Shown: piece by piece, positions 39,667-51,256 of the stretch
Numbering within the stretch: position 1 is the stretch's first letter
Layout of the letters: each line of letters starts with the position of its first letter
Assembly (NCBI GenBank): GCA_949825045.1
Contig: OX463813.1
Location: 5,828,001 to 5,892,000 of the forward strand
Source of the DNA: Argyresthia goedartella
Taxonomy: Eukaryota > Arthropoda > Insecta > Lepidoptera > Argyresthiidae
DNA length: 64,000 nucleotides
Reading direction: 5' to 3'
Notes under the pieces: model-generated
Database searches by the model: none
What the model was told of the DNA's origin: nothing
The model's input: only the letters and a program-made list of their open reading frames with translations
Made by a program: the position numbers and the translations under genes

Positions 39667-41873
39667 TGTAATGGTACACGAGATTCGGTACATTTGATAC
39701 TTCATTCTGCGTGGTAGAGAGCTAGCCCAACGCCGCGCTGTTTTGAATACGAGAATCGGTTCAGATAACGTTTGGGGGTTTTTCGTAGCTTACTGGCAAA
39801 GTTAGCAAAAAAAAAAAACCGAGCCGACGCGTGGGTTCATTCGTGGAAGTTCAGTTCAGGTCAGGTTTTTTTTTGTCGCATTCCTGCGAGATGTGTAGAG
39901 ATCAGAGCCGATTTGGCTGCGCGTTGAATAAAATTATGAATAACTAAATAATGAAAGGTTATTATGGAACGGAGAAAGCTATTATGTTGATTGCAAATAC
40001 ACAATTGCGATTGAGGTATGATATGGAGGGTCTGACACCGCTAGTTTGGATAGCATTCTGGTGGTCTTAGCTACGCGCCCTAGCGGTCGGGAATGCTTAA
40101 TTAATCGCAACAAGCTTTTATTGGTCAGCGATCAACAGATTCTGTGTATCGGCAGTACCAAATGATTTGAGTGATCACCTACGGTTGATCATAGTGAATA
40201 TGCGTACACACAATTTGTAGAACGGCGGATCTGCATGGCATGGTTGAAATTAGACCCTGTGTAGTTAGTGATAAGAAGCTTCGCTTGGGCAGAGCGTGTT
40301 CGCAAAGGACGCATATAAATACCAGAGCATGAGAGGGGAGGGCATTCAGTCTCAGCGTCTAGCTACTGTGACAGTCGTCTTTCACGAGTTCTAAACAGTT
40401 TTTGTCTGCCGTGCTACGCGTCAGAACTATACGAATTTGTGATTGCGAAGTTTCAGTGGGTTTTCGTGAGTGTCTGAAGCGCCGAGATATACCTCGGTTC
40501 CTACCTTTATATCAACCTACCCCAAATTCCAAAACTATCCTTGGGTCGTTAGAAAAGAACTTGGAAGTCAATTATTCTGAGTCTGAGTCTGGGCTTGGAG
40601 CGACCCTAAATTCCTTTTTCCTTCACCATAGGGTTCCTGGATTGGCTCTTAGGATATTCGCGGGCTAATCCTCTCCTCATTCCTTTCGAGTAGCGAGTTT
40701 TGTAATTCCCACACACACAGTCGTTAAACATTCAAGCACATTCAAATCAAACTCAACCATTTTCGAGTGGTGTCGATAATGGACGTGGTATAACACTAGG
40801 TTTTAGACTAGGCTAGACAGGAGTTTAGTTGCGGCTAAACCTAGGTTGGCAGGGCATAGGGAGACTGTTTGATCGATGAGGTTCCGCGGATGGAAATAAC
40901 AAATTCAGAACAAAGTTAAACCGGTCAACACAGATAACATATCCTGTTGATATTTTGACATTTGAGTGTTGTCGGGGACGCGCGAAGAGATCAATTTACA
41001 GTCTAAAGTTCATTGTTTAGGACCGGGTAGGTGTTTTGCATTGCCTTGGGTCAAGTTGGATTCAAGTTGCATTTTTAAATTAAATGTAAATTTCGCTGGA
41101 GGTCTAATGTGTAAGCTGAGTCGGTATATATGATTTGGCTCAGCCCAGGACGTGCTGCGGCTAGTGGAATTCATAGTTCGGTATTTATCGAACTATGCAC
41201 TTCGCTATGGTGTGGGTTAGATCTCCTAAAACAATAATGCTTGCGTTTCGATAACATCCAGCTCAAATTGCGCAGAGTTGAAGGTTTCAAAACGTTACGG
41301 ACCTTTTGAGGTAACCGCTAGTTCAGAACCCATTTCGGAAAATCAAATCGCAATTGTGTAAACCGGTCTTTTCGGATCGTTATTGCCGTGAACCAAATAT
41401 ATAATTGGAACCACCACAAGCCGCTACTAGCGAGCACATGAAATATCATTGAGTACTCACGTCGTAAAACTACGACGGATATCTATACGATATCACAAAC
41501 AAATATTATAAACTGTGGTCGACCACTAAAACAAAAGAAGTTCCAATGCGCTCATATATACAAAAACCAGATGGTGCCATCACATAATATATAACAACGA
41601 TCGTTCTGGCGCAATACACCGCTGACTGATGTGAATTACCGGCTCGCGGACATATATGCTTTCTCTGTCTAACTTGAAACTGTAACTTCCTGAACCAAAC
41701 TTCGTTCGACTATTGTACGCCTAACGAATTTCGCAACGAACGAGGAATTCAGACTTATCATTCTTAACTTACAAATCTTACAGCTGAATCGGGTCCTCTC
41801 ATTTTGGGATAGATAGAATAGACGATCATAGCTACTGATAGCGGCGGCTCGACCTTGGCCTGGTGCCGGTACA
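39667..41873 (+). repeat. 3' LTR (2207 bp)
   Basis: Copy of 32345-34553. Differences noticed include CAGAGCC/CCGAGCC, GGATGCAT/GGACGCAT, CCGTATTACG/CCGTGCTACG, CAAGCCCA/CAAGCACA, GTTTGTTCG/GTTTGATCG, CCGGTGTCAAC/CCGGTCAAC and GATCTTCT/GATCTCCT. Confidence 0.96.
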
Positions 41874-41984
41874 ACACATACACCTCCAAAACTGCACGAA
41901 ATCAGTTCGGTTCCAGAGCGCGTCACGTCTCTTGAGAACTTGTGTATGGAATGCAATTATTATTGGCAGCAAATATAATGACCA

Positions 41985-42310
41985 ACAAAATATTTTTTTC
42001 CTACCCAAAATGGCTAGATGACCACCTAAAGTTGCAGAAATATCAGGGCAAAATACTGCTGTAGCTTAGGTGAAGGGTAAAAGGGGTGAGCGAAGCGAAG
42101 CCCCCTTTATCATTCGTATCAGGTTGAACATGTAAGAACAACAAAAAATACTTAGAACATAAACTTAAATACACAAAACATAAAAATAAGTTTGGTGGTC
42201 ATTTATCCAAACACAATTTGGTGGACATCCATCCATTTTGGCAGTCATTTCGAATTTATTGGTAGTAAAATATGTGCGTTTTTGGTAACCGTTTAAACAA
42301 AAGCCATTAT
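41985..42310 (+). repeat. Dispersed repeat E, long copy 1
   Basis: Reverse complement of 44985-45245. Landmarks are GGTGAGCGAAGCGAAGCCCC, GAACATGTAAGAACAACAAA, and repeated GGTGGTCATTTATCC/GGTGGACATCC/GGCAGTCATTTC boxes. Non-coding. Confidence 0.8.
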
Positions 42311-42416
42311 TATTGCACCTATAATAGCGCCTGCGAGAGTCCACAAGATAATAACACCGATTCGGTGTCTTTGCCTTATCAAGTCTCACAGGCGCAGGCA
42401 TTCCATGTTAATTTAT

Positions 42417-42865
42417 AGGGTTCCGTACCCGAAGGGTGCCAAACGGGACCCTATTACTAAGCTTCCGATGTCCGTCCGTCTGTCACCAGCCAGGCTGTAT
42501 CTCATGAACCGTGATAGTTAGACAGTGGAAATTTTTACAGATGATATATTTCTGTTGCCGCTAAAACAACAAATACTAAAAAACAGAATAAAATTAGGGA
42601 AATAAGGGACTCCCATACAACAAACAATTTTTTGTCTCGTATTTGCTCGATATTTATAACAACAACAGGTAGACGCTTGAAATATTCACAGAATATTTAG
42701 ATATATTATTATTATTATACTTTAAAAATAAATAAATAAATAAATTACAATAAAACAAATATTTAAGGGGGGCTACCATACAACAAACGTGTTTTTTGCC
42801 GTTGTAATAGATAATGGTGCGGAACCCTTCGTGCGCGAGTCCGACTCGCACTTGACCGTCTTTTA
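42417..42865 (+). repeat. Dispersed repeat D, copy 6
   Basis: AGGGTTCCGTACCCGAAGGG to CGAGTCCGACTCGCACTTGACC. The GCGAGT-CCG-ACTCGC hairpin near the right end is intact in this copy. Confidence 0.9.
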
Positions 42866-43036
42866 TATTAATTTATGAATAAAATTTCAATTATATACGC
42901 TGAAACTAAAATGAAAATAAATCATGTCAAAGTGCAAATCTAGTGGTGTAATACAAGCTATTATTACTCATGTTAGCAGGAGAAGAACTTTCGGATTTTA
43001 AGTCTTCAAAATTCAAAACTTTTATATATGAATATG

Positions 43037-43421
43037 TCACCGTAACATTGTCAAAACCGTTAGTTGAAAATCTAAAGTTTTATTTCTCATTAGTTGGTCA
43101 ACTACCGACAGATAGTAAAATGTAGCGTACTGCTTACTATATGACGCGATAGTTGATCAACTAAGGGTTAAAATCATCAAATAGTAAAATGGTTTAAACT
43201 TGAATTGCAAACGAAATACCAGTCAAACACAGCGGTAGCTTAGGTGAAGGCTAGAGGGGGCGAGCGCAGCGAAGCCCCCGAATAGTCTTCGTGTTAAGTT
43301 GACATGTAAGAACAAAAGAAACGTAAGTTCTAATCCCTGTCAGTCTGGTTTACTATCTGTCGATAGTTGATCAACTAAGGCGTTAGTTTATCAGCTAACT
43401 GTTTTGACTATCTTACGGTGA
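43037..43421. mobile_element. MITE-like inverted-repeat element enclosing repeat E
   Basis: Left end TCACCGTAACATTGTCAAAAC and right end GTTTTGACTATCTTACGGTGA are inverted. Inner inverted boxes follow (GTCAACTACCGACAGATAGT at 43099 against ACTATCTGTCGATAGTTGAT at 43350). The centre (43215-43330) is a partial E repeat. No clear target duplication was found. Confidence 0.75.
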
Positions 43422-44005
43422 AATATATATAAGTAAGTAAATGTTTGATGTTTATTTAATTTTTGTGTTATTGTATTTTATATATTATTTTCGTTATTTA
43501 TTTTGTTGCGCACTTGGACTCTCGTGTTGTACAACTTTTCTGTCCGGCCTAGATTTGCTGGAAGAAATCTTTCTTTATAGATAAGCTTGCCTTTGCTCAT
43601 AAAATGTTTTGTTATCTTACAATTATGATTCCTGTGCATTATAGAACACGAATAGAATATGAATGAGTTTAGGACGTTATTCAGTTTTTACGCCTTCAGA
43701 ATTGCGCTCAATATAATATTTATCACTTCATTATTTTTCAACTTAAGCACTAGACAATGTAGACATCCATCCTACTTGACATCAACTCCACTGAGCACGC
43801 TTTCGCTCGCCCTCGGTAATCTACACTCTTGCAGTGCGATTCTAACCCGTATTCTGTGGGGCATAAGAACTACTTATGTGACGTGTAGCTTAGCTAGGAC
43901 TATGGAGGAGGGCACTACAATAACTCCATGTTGAGCATTATTTATGATCTGTGTTAATCTACATTGACATTAAAAGAGCTAGATGGTACTTTGTTAAAAA
44001 CTAAA
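43422..44005. other. Spacer with a LINE 3' motif
   Basis: 43553-43612 (TTTGCTGGAAGAAATCTTTC...AAGCTTGCCTTTGCT) is the reverse complement of the hairpin motif at 24868-24925. The other 500 bases show no recognisable gene; an open stretch at 43659-43934 has no motif. Confidence 0.45.
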
Positions 44006-44340
44006 TAGCGTCACGCTTTTTTCCATACGAGGTGGCTAATGCACAAATGCACGTTCCGATTACGTTTAGACAGTTATTCAATGTTTAGTCTTTCGTGACA
44101 CGGGGCTAGCCCATCGCAGCAGCTGTCGAGAATGAAGGGCTTCCAGGTTTATTTTACCAGAGAAAATTGTCTCAAAACCAGTATAACCACGGTCACTCAG
44201 TAGAATTTTGGAGGCGTAAGAACTAAAAATCCTGAGGAGATTTGCTGCGGTGATAGGCTAGCCCCCCATAACACAAAATGGAGCATTGAATAACTCTGCC
44301 TCTGCCACCCCGTCTCGGAAAAGGCGTGAAGCTATGATGT
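44006..44340. mobile_element. Dispersed repeat C, complete fold-back copy
   Basis: Left arm 44006-44115 (AGCGTCACGC...GGGGCTAGCCCATCGC) and right arm 44247-44337 (reverse: GCTTCACGCCTTTTCCGAG...GGGGGGCTAGCC) are inverted and diverged. The centre carries CAGCTGTCGAGAATGAAGGG. This explains the single arms at 20205, 25536, 28161 and 50656. Confidence 0.75.
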
Positions 44341-44984
44341 AGGTAAAAACTAACTCGCAATCGAAACTAAAAACTGAGAGCTAGAAATCCGGCAGATATA
44401 TTTTTGAACACGCCTTTTATTTGTTCAGTTTTAAAAACTCTGAAATCGGTCTAAATGTCCCACTCTACTCCACTAGTGGTTCTGTGAGATTAGCAACCTC
44501 GTTTCAAATAATAAAAAAAAGTCCTTATGTAACGCTAGAGCAAACTTCCCTCCCTTCCCCCCTCCCTCCCTCTTTTTTCTTTTTTTTTGCATATAGTGTG
44601 TAGTAGTCATTAGTGCGCTTCTAAAATTTAATTGAAATCCGTCCATAAATAACGCTTTTCTCCACAATCAAAAATTGCGATCGAACAAAATTTTAAATTA
44701 AATCAAGGAATTTGTGTGCCAATTTTCTTCAAAATCGGTTGGAAAATGCGACCTGTAGGCGGAAACAGACTGACAGACGAATTAAAGCATTTTTGGTCAA
44801 TCTCGGAACTGCTGCTCGCTTCGCTTGCTCGGTCAATGATGACGTACTCATAAAGTCTCGCTGTTCTTTCGCGTGTATTTCTCAATAAATGGCTGTCTAA
44901 CAACTAAGGTTAATTTCGCAATCTGCTTCTCTTCAGACAACCTGGAAATTTTAGGGCTTATGTTTAAACGATCACTAAAAACGC
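44341..44984. other. Spacer with a pyrimidine tract
   Basis: A C/T-rich run at 44543-44590 is the only notable composition feature. No gene or repeat was recognised. Confidence 0.45.
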
Positions 44985-45245
44985 ACCTATTTTATTACCA
45001 ATAAATTCGAAACGACCGCCAGAATTAGTAAACGACCACCAAATTGTGTTTGGATAAATGATCACCAAACTTCTTTTTATGATTTGTGTACTTAAGTTTA
45101 TGTTTAAAGTATTTTTTGTTGTTCTTACATTTCAACCTAACCCGAAGGATAAAGGGGGCTTCACTTCGCCCTTCGCCTAAGCAACTGCAGTATTTTGGCC
45201 TGATATTTTCTGCAACTTTTGGCAATCATTTACTAAAAATATTTT
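44985..45245 (-). repeat. Dispersed repeat E, long copy 2
   Basis: Inverted relative to 41985. Carries AACGACCGCC, AACGACCACC and ATGATCACC boxes, then TTGTTGTTCTTACATTTCAA and GATAAAGGGGGCTTCACTTC. Confidence 0.8.
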
Positions 45246-46500
45246 TTGTGATCATTATATTTTTTGCCAAATTTGGTATTGTTTTGTTGCTCGCTGGCCC
45301 TACCCAAGGAAACCGTGCCGGGGCTTTGGGATCCAAGTATTTCCTGCGGAATTCAGCAACTATTTCCCCTATCTAGTAAGTATTACATACATGGTTGTGG
45401 TCATAAAAGTAGCACTTGACAGATGATATCTTCAATAGGCTGACCTCTTGACATGAATAATAACTCCATAATATACATATATGACTGTATTAAATAAAAC
45501 TTTGGTTTAGTTGGTTTGGTAGCCATTTTGGGTTGACTATAGATATCGTTGACACGATTTTTAGTGTTTTGGAGCTCCCCCTGTCCCCCAAGTATAGTGA
45601 TTTTTCGTTGTTCACATAATGTTTGCTATGAAAGTGATATGATGCAAGTATGCAAACCCGTAGCGGGTGAGGGGAGAGCTTCCTATGCGGTCTTGTGGCA
45701 TTTTAGACTAGAGACTCGGTTTTATATAATTACGATTAAAATTAAAAAATTCATAGACTTACGCGAAATTAAACTCAATTCTGCCATTAATTAAAAAAAT
45801 AAACACTGTGAAGACTGAGTTCAAGTAGCATTATATTTATTGAGTCAAATTTGGCTAGAGTAGGTTATTGTGGCTAAATTTCAATTGGGTTATAGGTTAG
45901 TTAAAAATTAAGAAGCGAAACCGGAGCGTAGCGAAGCGGGGCGGAGCGAATCGTATGCAAATTAAAACAATATTTAATGATAAGAATAGTTTTTTTATGG
46001 GTGGATGCTCTGCAGTGTACCTATCGCCACCTACCTATCGTAACCTGAGCTAGGGCGATTTCGAAAATAGACGTAACATTAAAAAAGGGGTACCCCGGCG
46101 GAGGGGGGAGTTCCAGGGGTACCGCCCTCCTCCCCTCTACGGGTTGCTTTATCTAACATTTGTTGCGAAAATTATGTAAATATTACCTCATATTTTTTTA
46201 TTTTTTTATCAAAAGCTATACATTTTCTTGCAAAAAAAAAACTATACTAGGGGGACAATGGAGCTCCCCTCTACCCTCCTAACCATTTCCCCCTCCGAAA
46301 TTAGGTAGAACGATATCTATAGTTTCCCTACAATTTTTCAGTCCCCAGATAAACAGGCAGACAGCTTTATTTGACATTTCACAGTACAATTCCTCAAAAC
46401 GTTATCTGAGGCATGAATAATCGGCCGTTACTCATATGCTGCACCAATCGTAAGTGGTATTTAGCAAGAGTAACTAGTAGGATCATATCAGGCTTTGATA
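45246..46500. other. Spacer, nothing recognised
   Basis: AT-rich with GC patches at 45915-45955 (GCGTAGCGAAGCGGGGCGGA) and 46085-46145, where GGGTACCCCGGCGGAGG and its near complement GGTACCGCCCTCCTCCCC could pair. No coding or RNA gene was supported. Confidence 0.45.
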
Positions 46501-46502
46501 GT

Positions 46503-46690
46503 CACGACCTATGTGGTGTAGTGGTCAGAGATGTGCTTCCCAAGAAAGACCCGCCGGGTTCGAAACCCAGCTGGGGAGAAGAAAAACAGATCTTGGATTA
46601 TATTTCCCACGACGCAAGTATCTTAGTGTGAGACCAGAAGCAATGTACGTGCCTGTACATGTTTATGTTTAAGTTACATTTTATAGCTTA
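46503..46690 (+). mobile_element. SINE-2 copy
   Basis: Head CTATGTGGTGTAGTGGTCAG (A box) and GGGTTCGAAACCCAG (B box). The body contains GACCAGAAGCAATGTACGTG and CCTGTACATG, shared with 28030-28065. Pol III-type, non-coding. Confidence 0.78.
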
Positions 46691-47124
46691 CCTTTTACAA
46701 GAAACACTGTTCCTCTGCATACTAAAGGGAAACCATAATTTGTACAACTCAAACTGAATCAAACCAACTGACCTCAGTGAAACTTCTGGCTGTACCATTC
46801 TATGACCCTAGTCAGACTTTGAAAGATGTTCACCAATTTATCTTTTTTGACCTCCACACTGGTGTTTTATCTTTTCTCTGCAAGCAAAGGTCTCTGGGAG
46901 AAATTGTAACTTGTATATTATATTCTTGTGGCGATTGTGAAGTTTTGGCCTTATTTTTGTATCGACTTTGAAGAGTTTTTTTTGTAAGTACTTTGATGGT
47001 TAAGGTAATACGAGAAAATATATAGAAAAGGAATTCTCATGTAAACGATAGTGAAAGCGTTAATTACTTCCACATAAGAAAGAAAACAGAGTGCAAACAA
47101 TGCGCTCAGCTGAAACTAAAATAA
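46691..47124. other. Spacer, nothing recognised
   Basis: A 64-codon open stretch at 46777-46971 has no recognisable domain. The rest is AT-rich. Confidence 0.45.
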
Positions 47125-47560
47125 CGTGGCACTAAACCACATAAAAATTGTTTAAAAATAAACTACGCTATTTTGTCAAAAATATATTCTAGGAGAGTTT
47201 ATGAATACATAATCTCCACATTTGAATGTAATTCCACAAGGAAATTAGGTAGGATTTCAGAATTACAGTAAAAATAAAACAATTTAGAGGTCTTTTCGTA
47301 ATAAAATTCTTTATAGAATCCTGTTATTCTGAAATCCTAACTAACTTCCTTGCGGAATTATATTCAAAATGTGGATATTATGTATTCGTAAACTCTCCTA
47401 GAAAATTTCATCCAGTCGCGTTTTCTTTCAGTGAGAATCTTAATCAAATACTCAATAAACGTTAACCCAAGAATCAAATCTGTAGATGACGTTATAATGG
47501 AGTAAATTGATTCGAAAAATACTCCATTTTTTTTCGTATAACCTTAATTACTCGTCTGTC
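47125..47560. repeat. Dispersed repeat F, copy 2 with internal inverted duplication
   Basis: Diverged match of 23505-23870. Within it 47190-47268 and 47321-47400 are inverted copies of each other (about 90% by eye) around a ~52-base loop. Copy 1 has only one arm. Confidence 0.85.
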
Positions 47561-48364
47561 ACTCCCTCTGCATTTAAATACAGAGGAAATGACAGAATAA
47601 AAAGTGATAAGTACTTACGCTCATTTTCCATTTTTGAACTCAGATAAAAAGCAAAATGGCGTCGAACTCCCAACGTTTCACTTACAAAATGCAGGTGCAA
47701 AAACAATCCTCAAAGTTGTCTTACGGATTCCGCGCGGAAGACGCAACTTCGCAAATATTCTTCGCATTACAGATTTTTGCCGCGAAAAATATAACCGTGG
47801 GATATCTCCCTTGGGCTTTCCCGCGGTTTTTGCTCCGAAACTTTCTTTCGACGTTTCAGCTGTTGTTACGCATGTATAATTCCCGCTCATTTTAGACAAC
47901 GCGGCGTTTTTTTTAAACTTTTTTTAGTTTTTCTTGTTGCGAAGAACGCAACAATCAAGAGTTTCGGACTCCTATACAGTTTTGTTTCTTTTTTGAGTTA
48001 ATTCGGAGCCGGCGTGGATAATCAAGTACAGACCAGGTTGAGCGAAGTTTTTCTTTTTGTTTCTTTCTTTTCTTGAATTTTCTTAATTGGCCTGTACGAC
48101 TGGAAAGCAATAGAGAGTGGGTGAGAACTTACATACGCATATGCTGCTTTAGACGATATTTTGGATCAAATATCGGCAGAAATGATGTCATCAAATTGCT
48201 GTTTTCAGCCACATTACCAGTTTTTATTTTTCTTAGGGATATATCCCTAATATACTATAATACCTATAGGTATTGGTATTGGGTGATATCATGGTCATAT
48301 CATCTTTTTCTGGAACCCCACTCGTATTAAAAGCCTTACCTTTTTCAACTCAAACAAGACACCT
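47561..48364. other. Spacer with a GC-richer open block
   Basis: 47604-47899 is open in two plus frames and one minus frame (91, 79 and 73 codons) and richer in GC than its flanks. The readings show no domain I recognise. The rest is T-rich. Confidence 0.35.
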
Positions 48365-48817
48365 TTAAGGCGATGATGGAATAAAAATGCGCTGTCGAGT
48401 AGAAGTGAGATGCAATAATTACTCGCGAATAAGAAAAAGCGGGATGCCAATAATGCACTCGCGACTAATCTGAAACAACGTAAGCGCCAAAACGTAAAAA
48501 AAAATCATAAAAATAAACTATTTCAGGGAATTAACTTTCAAATTGAAAATCGTTAGAAATAATAATTGTTCATACATTGCAATTATCACACAGTCATATT
48601 CACTTACTACTGCGGTGTAATAGGATAAAACCATAAAAAAGGGTTGACTTTGTATTTATTTTCTATCGAGAAAATTTTATCCAAACATGTTTTCCAATTA
48701 AGAATCTCTAGATTATATAGTCAAATTACATATACCAGAAATTAATTACGATTTGCCCAGTATTTCCTGAAAAACACATGAAAACAGCACCCCATATTTA
48801 TTTAATCAGCGTCTTAA
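48365..48817. mobile_element. 445-bp TTAA-flanked MITE, copy 2
   Basis: Body 48369-48813, flanked by TTAA at 48365-48368 and 48814-48817. Same length as copy 1 at 17734-18186, with only a handful of substitutions. Flanking sequences differ immediately outside TTAA. Confidence 0.87.
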
Positions 48818-48884
48818 CCACAACACATCGCCCACTGATAAACATAAAAATCTGTAATTTTTATAGTTCTTTTATCCCCTATTG

Positions 48885-49760
48885 CAAGGAGAAGACCCAG
48901 GTTGGCATGTTGCTCACTCCTACGCCTGCATGCATAGTGGTTGCGACGCTGGAAGCTGCGACTGCAGTCCAGTGGAAAACGTCGACACATATGTATACTT
49001 GGGGCTGATGATGGACAGCAAGTTCAACAGGGGTCCACACGTAGAACGCGTCGATGGGAAACTGAGATCACTTCTGGCAGTCTTTTGGATCATAAGGAAT
49101 CTTATACCGTATACAATTCGCCAAATGCTCTACAATGCATTAGGAGATTTAGTGATAACGTACGGGCTCTCCAGCTACGGACGTATTATACACTGACGAG
49201 CAATGAAAAAGTTCCACCCACAAAATGCCGACAAACACGCATCTAATTTTTTAAAATATATAATTTAAAATTTGAACAAAATATTTACGTTTTTAATTGG
49301 TAATATTCTGATGCGCTGTTAAATGTACTTCAATATTGCAGACGGCGTCATTAAGCTAGTCTTTCCCGTTTAGGAGTAATTTGGTGTGGAGTAACATAGG
49401 TCACTGGAACTTTTTCATTGCTCGTCAGTATATATATATTATATATACAGCACATACCTTAGCTTAATCCTAAAACTACATACTAGATTACTTAAAATAA
49501 TGGTCCCAGTCACACCAAAAACAACCATGATGACGATGATCTCCGACTTTTTAGGCACTGTGGAGTACTACCAGTCACTGACAAAGTTAACTATTGCCTC
49601 CTCAAAGAGCAGTTCTTTGACTACAACGACAGTCAGAAAATCAATTTCCCTGTAGTGACCAGGCGAATGGCGCAAGGTAAACTGGTTACCGAGCGCGCAA
49701 ACAATAGCTATGGCCATACATGATGACGAAATTCATAAACACCTTGCCTCCCGTCATTAG
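48885..49760 (+). pseudogene. LINE ORF2 post-RT region, split by a MITE
   Basis: Part 1 (48885-49190) reads VENVDTYVYLGLMMDSKFNR, VERVDGKLRSLLAVFWIIR, then YTIRQMLYNALGDLVITYGL. Part 2 (about 49528-49700) resumes as DDLRLFRHCGVLPVTDKVNY, KEQFFDYND, then FPVVTRRMAQGKLVTERANN. Both match the post-RT tail of one insect LINE family. The 240-base MITE between them interrupts the region. The RT core is missing. Confidence 0.82.
49191..49430. mobile_element. Tc1/mariner-type MITE inside a LINE
   Basis: Inverted ends CACTGACGAGCAATGAAAAA and TTTTTCATTGCTCGTCAGTA (about 25 bases each), flanked by TA. Non-coding, 240 bases. TA flanks and short inverted ends suggest mobilisation by a Tc1/mariner transposase. 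Confidence 0.85.
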
Positions 49761-50202
49761 GGACTCGATCAGTCAAACTAATATCAAAGCAAAACTCAAA
49801 TCAAACTTTACAGAAAAAATTGAAAATTAGAAATATTGAATTTTAAAATTATGTTATTAATGCCATGAATATTGTTGAATATTATGTAAACCCCAGTGGT
49901 TTCAGCGTACTAATACTTAACGAAGTAATTTTTTGTGATAAAAAATATATATACACATAAAAAAAAAAATGCGTTAATTTGCCGCTGAAATGGTGCTCAC
50001 TTAGGGCCACTATAATGAAGGCAAATCAACATTTTTCTCTGAATAACTTAATAGAATAGTATTGACTCGCTTTCGAAGTAGTGTTCGTTGGATTTCCAAA
50101 ACTATAATCTGTCTATTACAGTGGTAAGTCGCAATTTTATTTGTCAAAGGATTGTCGAATTTCAGGGTGAAACCAGGTAAGAACAAAATAAACCATTTAC
50201 CG
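49761..50202. other. AT-rich spacer
   Basis: Nothing recognised. Confidence 0.5.
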
Positions 50203-50350
50203 CCTTATTCATAAACGTCTAATAAACCTATTTTAACTATAATGCCGTTATAATTCGTTTGACTTTGTCTGTCACTTTGAGTGTTTGTGAGAAAAGGACA
50301 AAGCATATTTTAGCTATCATAGGTTTGATATGTTTTATGAATAAGTAGGT
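50203..50350. mobile_element. Small palindromic MITE
   Basis: CCGCCTTATTCATAAACGTC at the left and TTTTATGAATAAGTAGG at the right are inverted, with further imperfect pairing inward (AACCTATTTTAAC against ATTTTAGCTATCATAGGTTT). About 148 bases and non-coding. Confidence 0.7.
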
Positions 50351-50655
50351 TAGTATCTAATGTCGATTTTAACATTACAATCTTAGTGAATTTAGAATAT
50401 GGTGTACATATTTTTCTACAACCAAATAAGATCAGAATTTTTTATTGAACGCCGTTACAAACAAAAGACTCATTTATATTTTACTTTTGTATTCATTACT
50501 GATACTTTGAATAATCTAAAGTAAAAGAAAGACACAGAATCACTCCCGTTGGTGTGTATAACTCTGTTTCAACCGTGTACCTGTAAAAAATATAAAAACA
50601 TTCATTATTATGAGATACAAATATAAATTGCATTAATTATAATAAATAACGTAAC
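50351..50655. other. AT-rich spacer
   Basis: Nothing recognised. Confidence 0.5.
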
Positions 50656-50758
50656 CTCTACAGCTGCGGCATTGAGCTAGCCCCCTGTCGTGCAAAATGG
50701 AGTATTAAATTACTGGCTTAATGTGGGCACCCCGTATGGTAAAGGGCGTGACGCTATG
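50656..50758 (-). repeat. Dispersed repeat C, single arm
   Basis: CAGCTGCGGCATTGAGCTAG...CACCCCGTATGGTAAAGGGC...GACGCTA is the right arm of the fold-back element at 44006-44340. Confidence 0.75.
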
Positions 50759-50845
50759 TATATATGTAAATATACATTTAAATTTAAATTTAAGATGATG
50801 AGCTTTCTCTGAAAAGATTACTTCAGTAAGAAATATAAAAAACGC

Positions 50846-51256
50846 TTTTTAGGGTTCCGTACCCAACGGGTAAGAACGGAACCCCATTACTAAGACTTCG
50901 CTGTCCGTCCGTCCGTCCGTCCGTCCGTCTGTCACCAGGCTGTATCTCAAGAACCTAGCTAGCTAGAGAGTTGAAATTTTCACAGATTATGTATTTCTGT
51001 TGCCGCTATAACAACAAATACTAAAAAACAGGATAAAATAAATATTTAAGGGGGCTCCCATACAACAATACCACATACAAACTTATGGATGCACCTGGTT
51101 ACGTACATGGAGTGTAAATGTAACCGCACCAATAACTTTGTAAACAATATTTTGTTGTGTAAAATCAAAACTATTCACTCCACACCATCGCTTCCATTGA
51201 ACGGTGGTACGGAACCCTTCGTGCGCGATTTAGACTCGCACTTGACCGGTTTTTTA
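50846..51256 (+). repeat. Dispersed repeat D, copy 7
   Basis: TTTTTAGGGTTCCGTACCCA to GATTTAGACTCGCACTTGACC, with a GTCC tetranucleotide run. It is nearly the reverse complement of 52728-53120. Confidence 0.9.

Larger units (their letters stand above)
32345..41873 (+). mobile_element. Complete Ty3/Gypsy-type LTR retrotransposon
   Basis: A 9.5-kb element with direct LTRs of 2209 and 2207 bases, both TG...CA, a PBS-like site, intact gag and pol, a purine-rich tract before the 3' LTR, and no env. Pol order is protease, RT, RNase H, integrase, which defines Ty3/Gypsy (Metaviridae). By eye the LTRs differ at about seven bases plus one 2-base indel, so insertion is recent. Flanks (ACGC before, ACAC after) do not give a perfect 4-base target duplication. 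It has all the parts expected of an autonomous copy. Confidence 0.96.

Noticed and set aside
39263..39705. Possible env or accessory gene after pol
   Set aside because: Only about 400 bases, A-rich, with no open frame in the sense direction. The 94-codon minus ORF has no motif.
46777..46971. 64-codon plus ORF
   Set aside because: No domain, no neighbouring coding evidence, and a length expected by chance.
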